From Marinobacter nitratireducens (GTDB lineage: Bacteria > Pseudomonadota > Gammaproteobacteria > Pseudomonadales > Oleiphilaceae), in the NCBI RefSeq assembly GCF_000708045.1, contig NZ_ANIE01000003.1:558001-622000 (forward strand): a stretch of 64,000 nt of DNA, in the 5' to 3' direction. A model generated the notes under the pieces. That model was not told where the DNA came from. It worked only from the letters and a program-made list of their open reading frames with translations, and ran no database searches. Of this stretch, positions 26,433-35,984 are shown piece by piece (positions within the stretch are counted from its first letter, which is position 1; each line of letters starts with the position of its first letter). The position numbers and the translations under genes are program-made.

Positions 26433-27053
26433 TTATTCGGCCTGGCGGCGCTCGATATCCCTCTCGGCGTCTTCCAGGAAGGATTCAACCGTTTCGCCGG
26501 GCAGCAGTAACTGCTTTTCAATCATCGAATCCCGCCACTCGGACTCTTCGAAGATGCACCGGTAGTGGTCCGGGAACTCGATGTACAGGCGCTTGAAATA
26601 TTCCCGGGCCCGAGCCTTGTTGGGCGGTTCATTCCGGGAATGGAGTACCGCCATGTTGTACAGGGCGGCTGCGCGAACGGAGTCGGTCTGCTGCGGATCC
26701 CGGTATATGGTCTCAAGCCGTTCAACAACTTCCTTGAACCCGCTCAGCCTGTACTTTTTGATGATCTCGACAGCAGAGTCCAGAACACGATCCTCGCCAT
26801 TGGTGCACGGCGAATCCGCATGATCCGCGATGTAGAGATCGACAGCCCTTTCAACGTTATGCTGGTATTCGTACTTGCGTTCCTGCTCAAGAACGATGCC
26901 GGTGCCCACCGCCGTTTCGATAGTGCCCGGCATGCAGGCCGTGAGCGCCCACGGCAACAACAGGCCGACGATCAGGCTTTTGCCTTTTACATAGCCAGTG
27001 GCGCGAGGTCCATACTCAGCATTACGGAGCATCCCTGTCCGGGAATTCGTCAT
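26433..27053 (-). CDS. Putative lipoprotein with helical (TPR/Sel1-like) repeats
   Basis: The 206-residue protein has a hydrophobic segment ending in a lipobox (LTAC, Cys at about 40), then a polar helical domain with alternating A/L patterns (ALYNMAVLHSRNEPPNKAREYFKRLY-like units) that resemble TPR or Sel1 repeats. It is probably tethered to the outer or inner membrane facing the periplasm. GGGGAAG precedes the ATG at 27053; the resulting signal region is long (about 39 residues), so a later start at 27032 is possible. Function unknown. It is convergent to the chemoreceptor gene. Confidence 0.65.
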   Translation of the reverse strand: MTNSRTGMLRNAEYGPRATGYVKGKSLIVGLLLPWALTACMPGTIETAVGTGIVLEQERKYEYQHNVERAVDLYIADHADSPCTNGEDRVLDSAVEIIKKYRLSGFKEVVERLETIYRDPQQTDSVRAAALYNMAVLHSRNEPPNKARAREYFKRLYIEFPDHYRCIFEESEWRDSMIEKQLLLPGETVESFLEDAERDIERRQAE

Positions 27054-27168
27054 GGTTTCTTCCCCAATCAGACGTCGTTGTTAAAAAATGTAACAGCGAC
27101 GCCATTTAACCATGAGTCAATGCAGGTAAATGTGAGCCTGGTTGTAAAATCAGGATTGGCTCTGCGTA

Positions 27169-27417
27169 TTATCCCTTACCATTTCCGGAAAGCGTCTGAT
27201 AAAGCTCATCCTTAAGCTGAGCCCGTTTCTGTTTCAGGCGGTGAAGCTTGTCATCCCCGATGGGGGCATCCCGTTTCTCCAGCCCTTCTATTTCCTGATC
27301 CAGCTCTGAGTAGGCCTTGTACTTCTCGCCAAAGGCGAAATCCGTCGTTTTGAGTTCGTTGATCAAATCGCTGAACTGGGGGAATTCCTTGTGAAGTGCG
27401 TGGTTCGAGATACCCAT
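27169..27417 (-). CDS. YdcH-like (DUF465) small coiled-coil protein
   Basis: The 82-residue protein begins MGISNHALHKEFPQF and continues with DLINELKTTDFAFGEKYKAYSELDQEIEGLE and KLKDELY-like helices, the pattern of the DUF465/YdcH family (helical hairpin, function unknown). I chose ATG 27417 because GGAGAG lies 7 bp upstream; a frame start at 27486 would add 23 residues not typical of the family. It is divergent from fabH over about 165 bp. Confidence 0.8.
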   Translation of the reverse strand: MGISNHALHKEFPQFSDLINELKTTDFAFGEKYKAYSELDQEIEGLEKRDAPIGDDKLHRLKQKRAQLKDELYQTLSGNGKG

Positions 27418-27582
27418 TGTCGTGCTCTCCTGTTGATCGCAGTGCATTGGATCGTTGTTCACTTCAATCATAGTAGAGCCTGCCAATTTCAGGGGTCTTT
27501 GACAAATCGCTAATAACGCACGAAGTTACTTGGGTATAGCATGAGTGGATCTTATAACAGCTTTTCTTCGGGACACTCACGA

Positions 27583-28551
27583 ATGACCTTTGCACGAATT
27601 ACCGGCACTGGTTCCTATTTGCCGGACAACATCGTTACGAACAAAGACCTCGAACAAAAGGTCGACACTTCCGATCAGTGGATTCGCGAGCGGACCGGCA
27701 TCGAACAGCGGCATATTGCGGTTGAGGGACAAACAACGGTGGACCTGGCCGAGCAGGCTGCGCTGAGAGCCATTGAGGCTTCCGGCGGCAAGGCCGATGA
27801 CATCGACCTGATTGTGTTCGCCACCTCAACACCCGACAAGATATTTCCCAGCTCTGCCTGCATCCTGCAGGCCAGGCTCGGCATCCAGGGTTGCCCGGCC
27901 TTCGACATTCAGGCTGTCTGCAGCGGTTTCGTTTACGCGCTGGCCACGGCTGACAAGTTCATCAAAACCGGCACCAGCAAAAAGGCCCTGGTCGTGGGTG
28001 CCGAAGTGTTCTCCCGCATCATCGACTGGGATGACCGTGGCACCTGCGTCCTGTTTGGTGACGGTGCCGGCGCCGTCATCCTGGAAGCCGACGAAGAAAC
28101 CGGCATCCTGTCGACACACATCCATGCAGACGGCCGTTACGAAGAGTTGCTGCACGTGCCCTGCGGCATTGCGGACGGCTACGATCAGGTCAAAGCCGGA
28201 AAGGCCTTCGTGGAAATGAAAGGCAATGAAGTCTTCAAAGTGGCCGTGAACACCCTTGGCAAGATCGTGGATGAGACCCTCAACGCCAACGCCATGCAGA
28301 AATCCGACATCGACTGGTTGGTTCCCCACCAGGCCAACCTTCGGATTATTGCGGCAACGGCCAAAAAGCTCAGCATGTCCATGGATCAAGTGGTCGTTAC
28401 CGTGGACAAGCACGGCAACACTTCCGCCGCCTCCATACCGCTTGCGCTCGATGTGGCCGTGCGGGACGGACGCATCAAGCGCAATGATGTGATTCTGCTG
28501 GAAGCCTTTGGCGGCGGCTTTACGTGGGGCTCGGCTCTGGTTCGATTCTGA
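27583..28551 (+). CDS. fabH: 3-oxoacyl-ACP synthase III (KASIII)
   Basis: The 322-residue condensing enzyme starts fatty-acid synthesis by joining acetyl-CoA (or another acyl-CoA) to malonyl-ACP. The Cys-His-Asn catalytic triad is visible: Cys113 in AVCSGF, His249 in VPHQAN and Asn279 in HGNTSAAS, with spacing very close to E. coli FabH. I chose ATG 27583 ([14 protein letters not shown]), the usual N-terminus; ATG 27541 would add 14 residues without family support. Neither has a strong ribosome site. It stands alone rather than in a fab operon, so it may be an extra KASIII with a special acyl substrate. Confidence 0.9.
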   Translation: MTFARITGTGSYLPDNIVTNKDLEQKVDTSDQWIRERTGIEQRHIAVEGQTTVDLAEQAALRAIEASGGKADDIDLIVFATSTPDKIFPSSACILQARLGIQGCPAFDIQAVCSGFVYALATADKFIKTGTSKKALVVGAEVFSRIIDWDDRGTCVLFGDGAGAVILEADEETGILSTHIHADGRYEELLHVPCGIADGYDQVKAGKAFVEMKGNEVFKVAVNTLGKIVDETLNANAMQKSDIDWLVPHQANLRIIAATAKKLSMSMDQVVVTVDKHGNTSAASIPLALDVAVRDGRIKRNDVILLEAFGGGFTWGSALVRF

Positions 28552-28559
28552 TTCAAGCC

Positions 28560-28590
28560 GGTAACGGTTCAGCAAACCTGAACCGTTACC
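28560..28590. terminator. Perfect 13-bp hairpin between fabH and dabA
   Basis: GGTAACGGTTCAG (28560-28572) pairs perfectly with CTGAACCGTTACC (28578-28590) over a 5-base loop. It lies between convergent genes and overlaps the last seven codons and stop of dabA. No T-run follows on either strand, but the stem is strong and could end both transcripts. Confidence 0.6.
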
Positions 28591-31013
28591 CATTCCCCGT
28601 GGTGATACTGCTCGATCCCGTCATCAACAAATCGGCATAACCACAGCCATTGATTCTCGACCAACCTTGCCACATCCGGCTGGGAGCCGATCACTGCTTC
28701 AATCCGCTTCCTCGGCGCATCTATGACAACGGTCAGCCTCACGGGCTCGTGGCGCCATTGCTTGCCATCATGCACGGACTGAAACGGCAGGCCCACTCTC
28801 AAATCAGGGTTGTTCCCTTCAACAACTCCCAGATTACCGCCCACGACTGAATGCAGGAGTTTGTTCCCTGCGCCCAGAACGTCCGGTGCCACAACCGATC
28901 CCATGTATTGAAGGTTTATCCAGTTGGCAACAATCATCGGCGCCGTCATCAGCGCTTCCAGGATCTTGCCATCACTGTCCTTGTGCTCGTCATAGTCGTG
29001 CAGGAATGCGCGGCCGCCAAGGTCCAGGGCCCGCGTCCGCGATCGCTTGGCGAATATAATGGAGGCGTTGTTCGCCAGCCCCCACTCAGCCCGAACCTGT
29101 GACCAGTCACCCGTCCGCCTGGCAAGGCTATCCGCGAGCTCTTCGTCCGTCAGGCCATTGCAGCCCAGGCTCGTTGCCCGCTCACGGCGGCAGCTCATGC
29201 CTGCCTGATGCAGCTTGCCCTCCAGATCACGGATTCTCCGGCGATGGGTTTCGGGCGTCTCATCAAGACCGAACAGCGTTATCTGATCCGTGACTGTGCA
29301 GTGTTCCGCGGCAAAGGCTCTGGTGGTTTCGGGGATCGATATTCCCGTGTCCCGGAGGCGGCTACGAACCTCCGGGTCGTTGATCAATTCCGCCGCCAGC
29401 CTGGCATTCACTCCACCGTTCTGACCTCCGCAAGCCCCACAAGCAAGGCTTGCCTGATGCGGGTTATTGTCGGCATGGCTACCATGGCCGGTAAAAACGA
29501 TCACCGGTGCAAAGTTGTCCACCAGAGACATGCCCCGCAACATGGCTTCCGCCAGTTTTGCACGCTCGCCATCCGTCACCGGGTCCCCGCCATGCCGGTG
29601 ATACAACCGGCCATGGGTGCAGGTCGCTGCCTCTTTTTTGGCCCTGGCGTAGTTTGGAAAGCTGTCCTTCAGTAATTTCCAGGCCCAGGCCAGCCCCGTG
29701 GTCTCTACCAGGGTAAAACTCGAGAGACTGTTGTATTTGGCCTTGCGGACCGACTGCCGGGTGAGTTCTCGCTGATCCCGGGATCTGGATAGCTTTCTGT
29801 CATCCGAGCCGCTGCCTGTTGTTTCGGCGTAGCGATACGATGGTGCAAGCAGACCGGGTACCGCGGGTAGCTCCTTGCCGGGCGCCAATGGACGAAAGCT
29901 GATCGGCAATCCGAAGAATCCGGCAAAGCCAACCGTCTGTATACCGGGGTTCGCGCTTTCGAGGTGGCGACGTACCGGTTCGGACCGTACATCAATGCAG
30001 AAGGCCATCTGAACCTCGGGTATCGAGAATTTCGCCTCCGGCTTTCCGCTGCCACCGGCCGTAAGCTTTTTGAACAGGGTTCTCTGGTACCCGGCTTCAA
30101 ACGCCCGGTGCCACAGCCACCAGATCTGTTGCGGTGTATTCACGGATGATTGACGGCGATATCGCTGCCAATCTGCTTGCCATTGCAGACGTTGCTCGGT
30201 GTTCTTCAACTGCAGTGCACAAAGTTCCCAGGCCAACAAAACTGCGACAAGCTCTCTCATCAGGTTCGATTCACGACCCTCTTGTTGAGAACGCCAGGCC
30301 ACACCCTGGCACCAGGATGCCCAGCCGTTCAGACTCCAAAGAAGCTTCTGAACCAGTGCTTCAAACTCTGTTTCGCTCAGTTCAAGGACCTTGAATGCCT
30401 CTGTCATGATCTTATCTGCATCTGCCGAGAGACCACTCAGGAATTTCCTGGCACCTCTCAGGTTGACTCTCTGATCGAGCCCGTAGTCGTACCTGAGGTC
30501 AGCCAGCCAGGCTGACAGTAACCCGTGGTCCTCGTTATGCTCCAGCCAGTGGGACTGACGCTTATCGAAGTACAGGCCAGACACCCGCGACACTTGCTCC
30601 AGTATGTGCACATTGACAACCCTGTCGCCCGCAGACGTTTCCACATCCATGGAGGATGGGACCACTGCCCTACCGATGACCTTCTCCCCTTCCAACGCAC
30701 TGATCAAATCGGCTGGAGTCAGACCTGAAGCTGATTCCCGGATCGCGTACGCAAGATCCTGACGGGAAATACGACCACTTTGCCAGCAACTCCGGTAATA
30801 CGCCGGCGGCATCAGCAAGGAGTACCCCGCCCTCTCCATTGAAAGGCGATCAACATGTTCGACAGGCAAATGACGGGATCCCCACCACGGATTGACCGCA
30901 ATCCAACGATTGAGAGGCCACATGGGAGCAATTGAGGCCTCGGCCTCCTGTACCGCGCGCTTAACACTCGCCAAAAATGACGTCTCTCCAGCGGTGGCCA
31001 CAAATCCACTCAT
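28569..31013 (-). CDS. dabA: DabA, zinc-binding subunit of the DAB inorganic-carbon pump
   Basis: The 814-residue protein (DUF2309/UPF0753) is the cytoplasmic beta-carbonic-anhydrase-like subunit that, with DabB, converts CO2 to bicarbonate using an ion gradient. Expected zinc ligands are visible: Cys339 and Asp341 in FCIDVRSEP, His510 in TGHGSHAD and Cys525 in LACGACGG; the 15-residue His-Cys spacing matches Halothiobacillus DabA. The ATG overlaps the dabB stop (ATGA) and has GGAG in the dabB end. The family is best known in autotrophs but also occurs in heterotrophs, where it supplies bicarbonate for carboxylases. Confidence 0.92.
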   Translation of the reverse strand: MSGFVATAGETSFLASVKRAVQEAEASIAPMWPLNRWIAVNPWWGSRHLPVEHVDRLSMERAGYSLLMPPAYYRSCWQSGRISRQDLAYAIRESASGLTPADLISALEGEKVIGRAVVPSSMDVETSAGDRVVNVHILEQVSRVSGLYFDKRQSHWLEHNEDHGLLSAWLADLRYDYGLDQRVNLRGARKFLSGLSADADKIMTEAFKVLELSETEFEALVQKLLWSLNGWASWCQGVAWRSQQEGRESNLMRELVAVLLAWELCALQLKNTEQRLQWQADWQRYRRQSSVNTPQQIWWLWHRAFEAGYQRTLFKKLTAGGSGKPEAKFSIPEVQMAFCIDVRSEPVRRHLESANPGIQTVGFAGFFGLPISFRPLAPGKELPAVPGLLAPSYRYAETTGSGSDDRKLSRSRDQRELTRQSVRKAKYNSLSSFTLVETTGLAWAWKLLKDSFPNYARAKKEAATCTHGRLYHRHGGDPVTDGERAKLAEAMLRGMSLVDNFAPVIVFTGHGSHADNNPHQASLACGACGGQNGGVNARLAAELINDPEVRSRLRDTGISIPETTRAFAAEHCTVTDQITLFGLDETPETHRRRIRDLEGKLHQAGMSCRRERATSLGCNGLTDEELADSLARRTGDWSQVRAEWGLANNASIIFAKRSRTRALDLGGRAFLHDYDEHKDSDGKILEALMTAPMIVANWINLQYMGSVVAPDVLGAGNKLLHSVVGGNLGVVEGNNPDLRVGLPFQSVHDGKQWRHEPVRLTVVIDAPRKRIEAVIGSQPDVARLVENQWLWLCRFVDDGIEQYHHGEWVTVQVC

Positions 31014-32617
31014 GACGATTCTCCTGCTTCCGAACGAACACCTGCATTGCTCTGTGTCATCACGGCCTTCCTGCCTAACGCGGCCGACAAACGCCGGGCT
31101 ACCCGATCAAAGGGAATGGCCAGGTAAAACCCGTGGGCTATATGCACACGAAGGTAACGCGCCGCCCCGGAGCCAGGTGCCAGGACAAGAATCAGTGAAA
31201 TGCCAGCCAGAACGGCGATCAGGGAGACGCCTGCCGCAACTGCAGACGGAGGCAGAACCACACTGTCATAGGCCGGCAGCACCGGCCCAACCAGCCAGTG
31301 CAGTACTCCATACAAGGGCACCAACGCCAGGGCCAGCACGCCCAGGCCGGTACGACGCAGTGGAGACGCCCCGGCCGGGATCCCCATCGCCGCTCCGGCC
31401 ACCGCAAACACAAGTACCGCACCCAGGACCGGATTCCGCTCAACCAATGCGGGATACTGCCAGAGGATGGCGACGGCGGTTCCCGCAATGGCGGTCGCCC
31501 AAACCACCTGCGTGGCGATACCTGCGCGCCCGAAATCCGGCACGTTAGAGGCACGGACGACCCGCCCTGACGCAAGGAAGGAGTGAGCCTTGTAAAGCGA
31601 ATGTGCCAGCAGGTGAAGCAGAGCCAGGGTGTAGGCGCCCATACCGATCTCAAACAGCATGAACCCCATCTGGGAGGATGTAGACCAGGCCAGCGCATGT
31701 TTGACTGAGGCCTGACTCATCATCGTGAGTACGGCGACCACAGCGGTAATACCACCCACCATCAACAGGACGCCGTGCCCCGGGGTAAAGCCATCGAAAA
31801 CGGGAAACAACCGCAACCAGAGAAAGCCCCCCAGGTTTACGACACCCGCGTGTAGCAATGCAGACACCGGTGTGGGCGCCTCCATCACCCGTAGCAGCCA
31901 GCTATGAAAGGGAACCTGGGCGCATTTCAGAAGCGCTGCCAGCGCCAGCAACACCGAAGCAACCTCAAGTTCAATTGAGCCTGGTGCCGCACTCGCGGCG
32001 AACACCTCCGGCAGACGAACGCTGCCGGTCACATGGTAGATCAGGCCAACAGCGCCGATCACACATGCATCGCCAATCCGGCTGATGATGAACTTCTGCA
32101 AGGCGGCAATCCGAGCTTCCTCACGATCGGCGTAGAGCGTCAGCAGATGGTGCAGTGCAAGGCTGACGCCTATCCAGGCACCGGCCAGCACCAGGAGGTT
32201 GTTGGTAAATACGAGGATCAAGACACAGGCCAGCGTAGTCAGGAACCAGGGCAGGAAACGTTCGCGAGCAGCGTCGTTATTGAGGTAGTTATTTGAGTAG
32301 CGAAGAATTGTCCATCCGATGAAACCAACCATCAGAGCCATGCACACCGCCAGAGCGTCGGGGTACAGCCCCAGGCTCGCGCCAAACTCCAGCAGCCCCC
32401 CAGGGGCAGACCACAGCCCGGTGGCAAGCAGCAGCCCGAGTACCGCAGAGGCCACCATCGACGCCGTCAGCAAACGGCTGGCTAACCGCCAGCAATGTTG
32501 AACCTTACGCTCATTTCTCGTCCAACCGCTGTAGCCAGCGAGAATGAGCAGCGACAGGGGCAAAAGTAACCACACGGTTAATGCCGGCGTGGAAAACACG
32601 GCTAAAATTCCATTCAT
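31010..32617 (-). CDS. dabB: DabB, NuoL-like membrane subunit of the DAB pump
   Basis: The 535-residue protein has about 13 transmembrane helices of the proton-conducting antiporter/NuoL family: LLVLAGAWIGVSLALHHLL, KCAQVPFHSWLLRVMEAPTPVSALLHAGVVN (conserved broken-helix Lys/His region) and LAWSTSSQMGFMLFEIG. It should carry the cation flux that drives DabA. I chose ATG 32617 (MNGILAVF) with GGAGG 6 bp upstream; the longer start at 32692 lacks this and adds a polar stretch. It is first in the operon dabB-dabA, translationally coupled by a 4-bp overlap, and divergent from a LysR gene. Confidence 0.9.
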   Translation of the reverse strand: MNGILAVFSTPALTVWLLLPLSLLILAGYSGWTRNERKVQHCWRLASRLLTASMVASAVLGLLLATGLWSAPGGLLEFGASLGLYPDALAVCMALMVGFIGWTILRYSNNYLNNDAARERFLPWFLTTLACVLILVFTNNLLVLAGAWIGVSLALHHLLTLYADREEARIAALQKFIISRIGDACVIGAVGLIYHVTGSVRLPEVFAASAAPGSIELEVASVLLALAALLKCAQVPFHSWLLRVMEAPTPVSALLHAGVVNLGGFLWLRLFPVFDGFTPGHGVLLMVGGITAVVAVLTMMSQASVKHALAWSTSSQMGFMLFEIGMGAYTLALLHLLAHSLYKAHSFLASGRVVRASNVPDFGRAGIATQVVWATAIAGTAVAILWQYPALVERNPVLGAVLVFAVAGAAMGIPAGASPLRRTGLGVLALALVPLYGVLHWLVGPVLPAYDSVVLPPSAVAAGVSLIAVLAGISLILVLAPGSGAARYLRVHIAHGFYLAIPFDRVARRLSAALGRKAVMTQSNAGVRSEAGESS

Positions 32618-32723
32618 GGGCGACCTCCGTATTCGAACGCTGCTACTTTGCCTTTGCCCAATACATAAATAAAATGGTTTATAAAGATCCATTCATTCTC
32701 TTTTACGGAACGGTATTGCGATC

Positions 32724-33632
32724 ATGAAACTGAATTACCACCACCTGTACTATTTCTGGACGGTCGCCCGTACAGGCCACCTGACACGAGCCGCAGAATC
32801 CTTGCACGTGTCCCAGTCCGCACTGTCCGGACAGATTCGAAAACTCGAGGATGCCCTCGGACATGACCTGTTTATCCGTGAAGGCCGACGACTGAAACTC
32901 TCGGAAGCCGGTCGGATTGCGTTTGGCTACGCCGAGGAGATATTCAAACAGGGAGAGAAACTGACGGCCGTTCTAGGCTCCGGCACTGAAATCAACCGTG
33001 AAACCCTCAAGATTGGCGCCGTTGCAACACTTTCAAGGAATTTTCAGGAAGGGTTCCTGAGGCCGCTGCTTGGCCGTGAAGATCTCGAACTGAAACTCGT
33101 CAGTGGCACCCTTGAAGATCTGCTTCGCAGGCTTTCCGCGCACCACCTGGACCTGATTCTCTCGAACCAGCCCATTCAGGGAGATGAGGAAAACCCTTGG
33201 CGTTCGCGGCGCATAGCGCGGCAATCCGTCAGCATTATCGGCCCGCCAGGCGACGAGCAATCAACCAAAATACCGGAATTCCTTGATGGACGGAGCCTGA
33301 TCATCCCCGGGCGGGAAAACAACATCCGTCACGCCTTCGATCAGCTTTGTGACTACCACAACGTGCGCCCCAGGATTGTGGCGGAGGTCGATGACATGGC
33401 CATGATGCGTCTGTTGGCCAGGGATACTCGCCACTATGCGGTGCTGCCCCCTGTCGTCGTCCGAGACGAATTGGAAACCGGATCCCTTGAGGACTACGGC
33501 GCATTGCCAGGAGTCTACGAGGAGTTCTATGCCATCAGCATTCGCAGACGGTTCGAACCTACCCTGCTCACCGAGTTGCTGTCACAACCCGCTGAGGAAC
33601 TGCTAACCCGTTCAAGTAATTGGTCGTTCTGA
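32724..33632 (+). CDS. NhaR-like LysR regulator of dabBA
   Basis: The 302-residue LysR protein opens MKLNYHHLYYFWTVARTGHLTRAAESLHVSQSALSGQIRKLE, closely patterned on NhaR (NYNHLYYFW), the sodium/pH-responsive LysR activator of antiporter genes. The effector domain spans about 90-290. It is divergent from dabBA over 106 bp of A/T-rich DNA, so control of the carbon pump is likely. An NhaR-like sensor would fit a pump powered by an ion gradient, but whether it senses Na+, pH or CO2 cannot be told. Confidence 0.88.
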   Translation: MKLNYHHLYYFWTVARTGHLTRAAESLHVSQSALSGQIRKLEDALGHDLFIREGRRLKLSEAGRIAFGYAEEIFKQGEKLTAVLGSGTEINRETLKIGAVATLSRNFQEGFLRPLLGREDLELKLVSGTLEDLLRRLSAHHLDLILSNQPIQGDEENPWRSRRIARQSVSIIGPPGDEQSTKIPEFLDGRSLIIPGRENNIRHAFDQLCDYHNVRPRIVAEVDDMAMMRLLARDTRHYAVLPPVVVRDELETGSLEDYGALPGVYEEFYAISIRRRFEPTLLTELLSQPAEELLTRSSNWSF

Positions 33633-33638
33633 CAAGTA

Positions 33639-33686
33639 GATCTGTCACTTACCATCATGTTGAATGCCTGCGACAGATCGTATACT
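33639..33686 (+). promoter_or_regulatory. Promoter with dyad before the monooxygenase gene
   Basis: GATCTGTC (33639-33646) and GACAGATC (33672-33679) form a perfect 8-bp dyad with 25 bases between. The right arm abuts a TATACT -10 box (33681-33686); TTGAAT at 33660-33665 is a possible -35 with a short 15-bp spacer. Repression by a dimer is plausible. Confidence 0.5.
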
Positions 33687-33727
33687 GGCCTTTTTGAGTG
33701 TCAGCAAAACAACAATCAGGTGAGAGT

Positions 33728-35215
33728 ATGCCCCACAGTCCTTCAGCGCCATCCCCGTCCGTGATCATCATTGGAACCGGTTTCGGAGGGATTGGTATGG
33801 CTATTCAGCTTAAGAATGCCGGGCTGTCCGATATAACACTCCTTGAAAAGGCAGATAGGGTTGGCGGCACATGGCGCGACAATACATACCCTGGTGCCGC
33901 CTGCGACGTTCAGTCCCACCTGTACTCCTACTCGTTTGAACCCAAGCATGACTGGTCCAGAAAGTTTGGACTTCAGGCAGAAATCCTCGGTTACATGGAG
34001 CACTGTGTCGAGAAATACGATCTGGCCCGGCACCTTCGCCTGAATTCCGAGGTCAGTGACGCCTGCTTCAATGAGTCCAGTAACACCTGGACCGTCACGC
34101 TGAAAAATGGCGACACCCTGACTTCCGACATACTGATCACCGCTACGGGCCAGCTTAACCAGCCAGCCTGGCCCGACATCAAAGGCATGGACCGTTTCGA
34201 AGGAACCATCTTCCACTCCGCGCGCTGGAACCATGATTACGACCTGACCAACAAACGGGTTGCTGTGATCGGCACCGGTGCAAGCGCGATCCAGTTCGTT
34301 CCGGAAATTGCCAGCAAGGTGAAATCACTGACTCTGTTCCAACGCTCGGCCGCCTGGGTGCTTCCAAAACCGGACCGGCCATTCACCTCTCTGGAACAAC
34401 ACCTGTTCAAATCGGCGCCGCTGTGGGACCGGGCCTACCGTGCTTTCATTTATTGGAAAAATGAGAGCAGAGCCCTGGCGTTTACCCGCTTCAACCGACT
34501 ACTGGACCTGTTTGCTTACCAGGCAAAAAAAGAGGCAGCCAAGCAGGTAACCGATCCGGATAAGCTCAAACGCATCATTCCCGATTACCAGATCGGTTGT
34601 AAGCGGATACTCATTTCCAATGACTGGTACCCCGCCATCAACCGTTCCAACGTAAATCTGGTCAGCGACGGTGTTGATCACATTGACGAGGACGGCGTCG
34701 TTGCGAAGGACGGCCACCATTACCCGGTGGATGCCATCATTTTCGGTACCGGATTCCGGGCCACCGAATTTCTCTCGCCGATCCGGATCACCGGCCGCGC
34801 CGGCCAGACGCTCAATGACGCCTGGAAAAATGGCGCATCTGCATTCAAAGGCATTACCGTCAGCGGGTTCCCCAACCTTTTCATGCTCTATGGCCCGAAT
34901 ACCAACCTCGCGCACAACTCCATCATTTACATGCTGGAATCCCAGTTCAACTATATTCTGGATGCGGTGAGCGCCCTGAAGAAATACCCGGGCTCCGCAA
35001 TGGATGTGCGCCAGGATCGGCAGGATAGATTTTCACATGTCATCCAGGAAGGGCTTCATAACAGCGTCTGGGAGGCTGGCTGCTCGTCCTGGTATCTGGA
35101 CGAAAACGGCCGTAACACCGTCAACTGGCCCGGGTTTACATTTACCTACCGGGCGAGTACCCGGAGGCTGGACACTGCGGACTACCAGTTCATCTACCCC
35201 GAAACCCGGCCCTGA
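33728..35215 (+). CDS. Flavin-binding monooxygenase (Baeyer-Villiger type)
   Basis: The 495-residue FAD/NADPH enzyme inserts oxygen next to a ketone or oxidises a heteroatom. It has the FAD loop IIIGTGFGGIGMA near the N-terminus, the Baeyer-Villiger fingerprint FEGTIFHSARW (Phe157-Trp167) and a second dinucleotide loop VIGTGASAIQF. I chose ATG 33728, with GGTGAG 3 bp upstream; a GTG at 33698 is the alternative. It is followed on the same strand by a GntR regulator and a transporter, suggesting catabolism of a ketone, cyclic ketone or steroid-like compound. Confidence 0.9.
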   Translation: MPHSPSAPSPSVIIIGTGFGGIGMAIQLKNAGLSDITLLEKADRVGGTWRDNTYPGAACDVQSHLYSYSFEPKHDWSRKFGLQAEILGYMEHCVEKYDLARHLRLNSEVSDACFNESSNTWTVTLKNGDTLTSDILITATGQLNQPAWPDIKGMDRFEGTIFHSARWNHDYDLTNKRVAVIGTGASAIQFVPEIASKVKSLTLFQRSAAWVLPKPDRPFTSLEQHLFKSAPLWDRAYRAFIYWKNESRALAFTRFNRLLDLFAYQAKKEAAKQVTDPDKLKRIIPDYQIGCKRILISNDWYPAINRSNVNLVSDGVDHIDEDGVVAKDGHHYPVDAIIFGTGFRATEFLSPIRITGRAGQTLNDAWKNGASAFKGITVSGFPNLFMLYGPNTNLAHNSIIYMLESQFNYILDAVSALKKYPGSAMDVRQDRQDRFSHVIQEGLHNSVWEAGCSSWYLDENGRNTVNWPGFTFTYRASTRRLDTADYQFIYPETRP

Positions 35216-35298
35216 ATCCAGGGCTGGCGCGTCCACCGGTTGCGTTGCGCCCAGATTCATAGGATGATTGGTTCATATGTTTTCCGGATGACCAGACC

Positions 35299-35982
35299 AT
35301 GCTAAAACCGATACAAAAGGGCTCCCTCGTCGAAACCGCGATCGATAGCCTGCGGAGCACCATCGAAGGCGGCCAGTGGCCTATTGGCGCCAAGCTGCCA
35401 ATTGAAGCTGAGTTGTCGGAAGCACTCGGCGTCAGTCGGAACACGGTCCGGGAAGCCGTCAGGGTGCTGGTTCACATGGGTATGCTGGAAACCCGGCAGG
35501 GGGATGGCACCTACGTTCGCGCCAACCGTGATGCCGGTGAAACCCTGCGCCGGATTGCCCGGACAAAGCTGGCGGAACAAATCGAAGTGCGGATGATGCT
35601 GGAGACCGAGGCGGCAGCACTCGCCGCAACACGCCGCACCGATGACGATCTCAGAGTCATGTCGGAAGCACTCGATGCGCGGGCGGCGGCTGGCGACAAC
35701 CTGGATCAACGGATAGCGCATGACGAACGCTTTCACCACGCCCTGATCCAGGCCGCGCACAACACTGCGCTAAAGGAGTTATACAGCTACTTTGCCCATG
35801 CCATAAGCCAAACCATCGAGCAGACCGAAACCCAGAGTGATTTGCCCGAGCCCAGTCAGGAGGATCACGAACTCCTGCTGGCGGCTGTGCGCCGCAAGGA
35901 TGCGACCAAGGCCGGGGAACTGGCTCGTGCCCTACTCTACCCCAGCCTCAACGTGCTTAACCGGGATGGTGACCGGAGGTGA
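35299..35982 (+). CDS. GntR-family regulator, FCD type
   Basis: The 227-residue protein has a winged-helix GntR domain (about 8-75; LRSTIEGGQWPIGAKLPIEAELSEALGVSRNTVREAVRVL) and a C-terminal all-helical FCD ligand domain (about 95-220; MLETEAAALAA, the metal-binding D...H pattern in AHDERFHHALI). FCD regulators usually repress catabolic genes until a carboxylate is present. The transporter gene starts 2 bp after its stop codon, so it probably controls its own operon and possibly the monooxygenase upstream. Confidence 0.9.
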   Translation: MLKPIQKGSLVETAIDSLRSTIEGGQWPIGAKLPIEAELSEALGVSRNTVREAVRVLVHMGMLETRQGDGTYVRANRDAGETLRRIARTKLAEQIEVRMMLETEAAALAATRRTDDDLRVMSEALDARAAAGDNLDQRIAHDERFHHALIQAAHNTALKELYSYFAHAISQTIEQTETQSDLPEPSQEDHELLLAAVRRKDATKAGELARALLYPSLNVLNRDGDRR

Positions 35983-35984
35983 GC

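Noticed and set aside
27826..28593. 255-codon minus-strand frame inside fabH
   Set aside because: It is antisense to a clearly recognised enzyme whose triad is intact; low-complexity composition typical of shadows.
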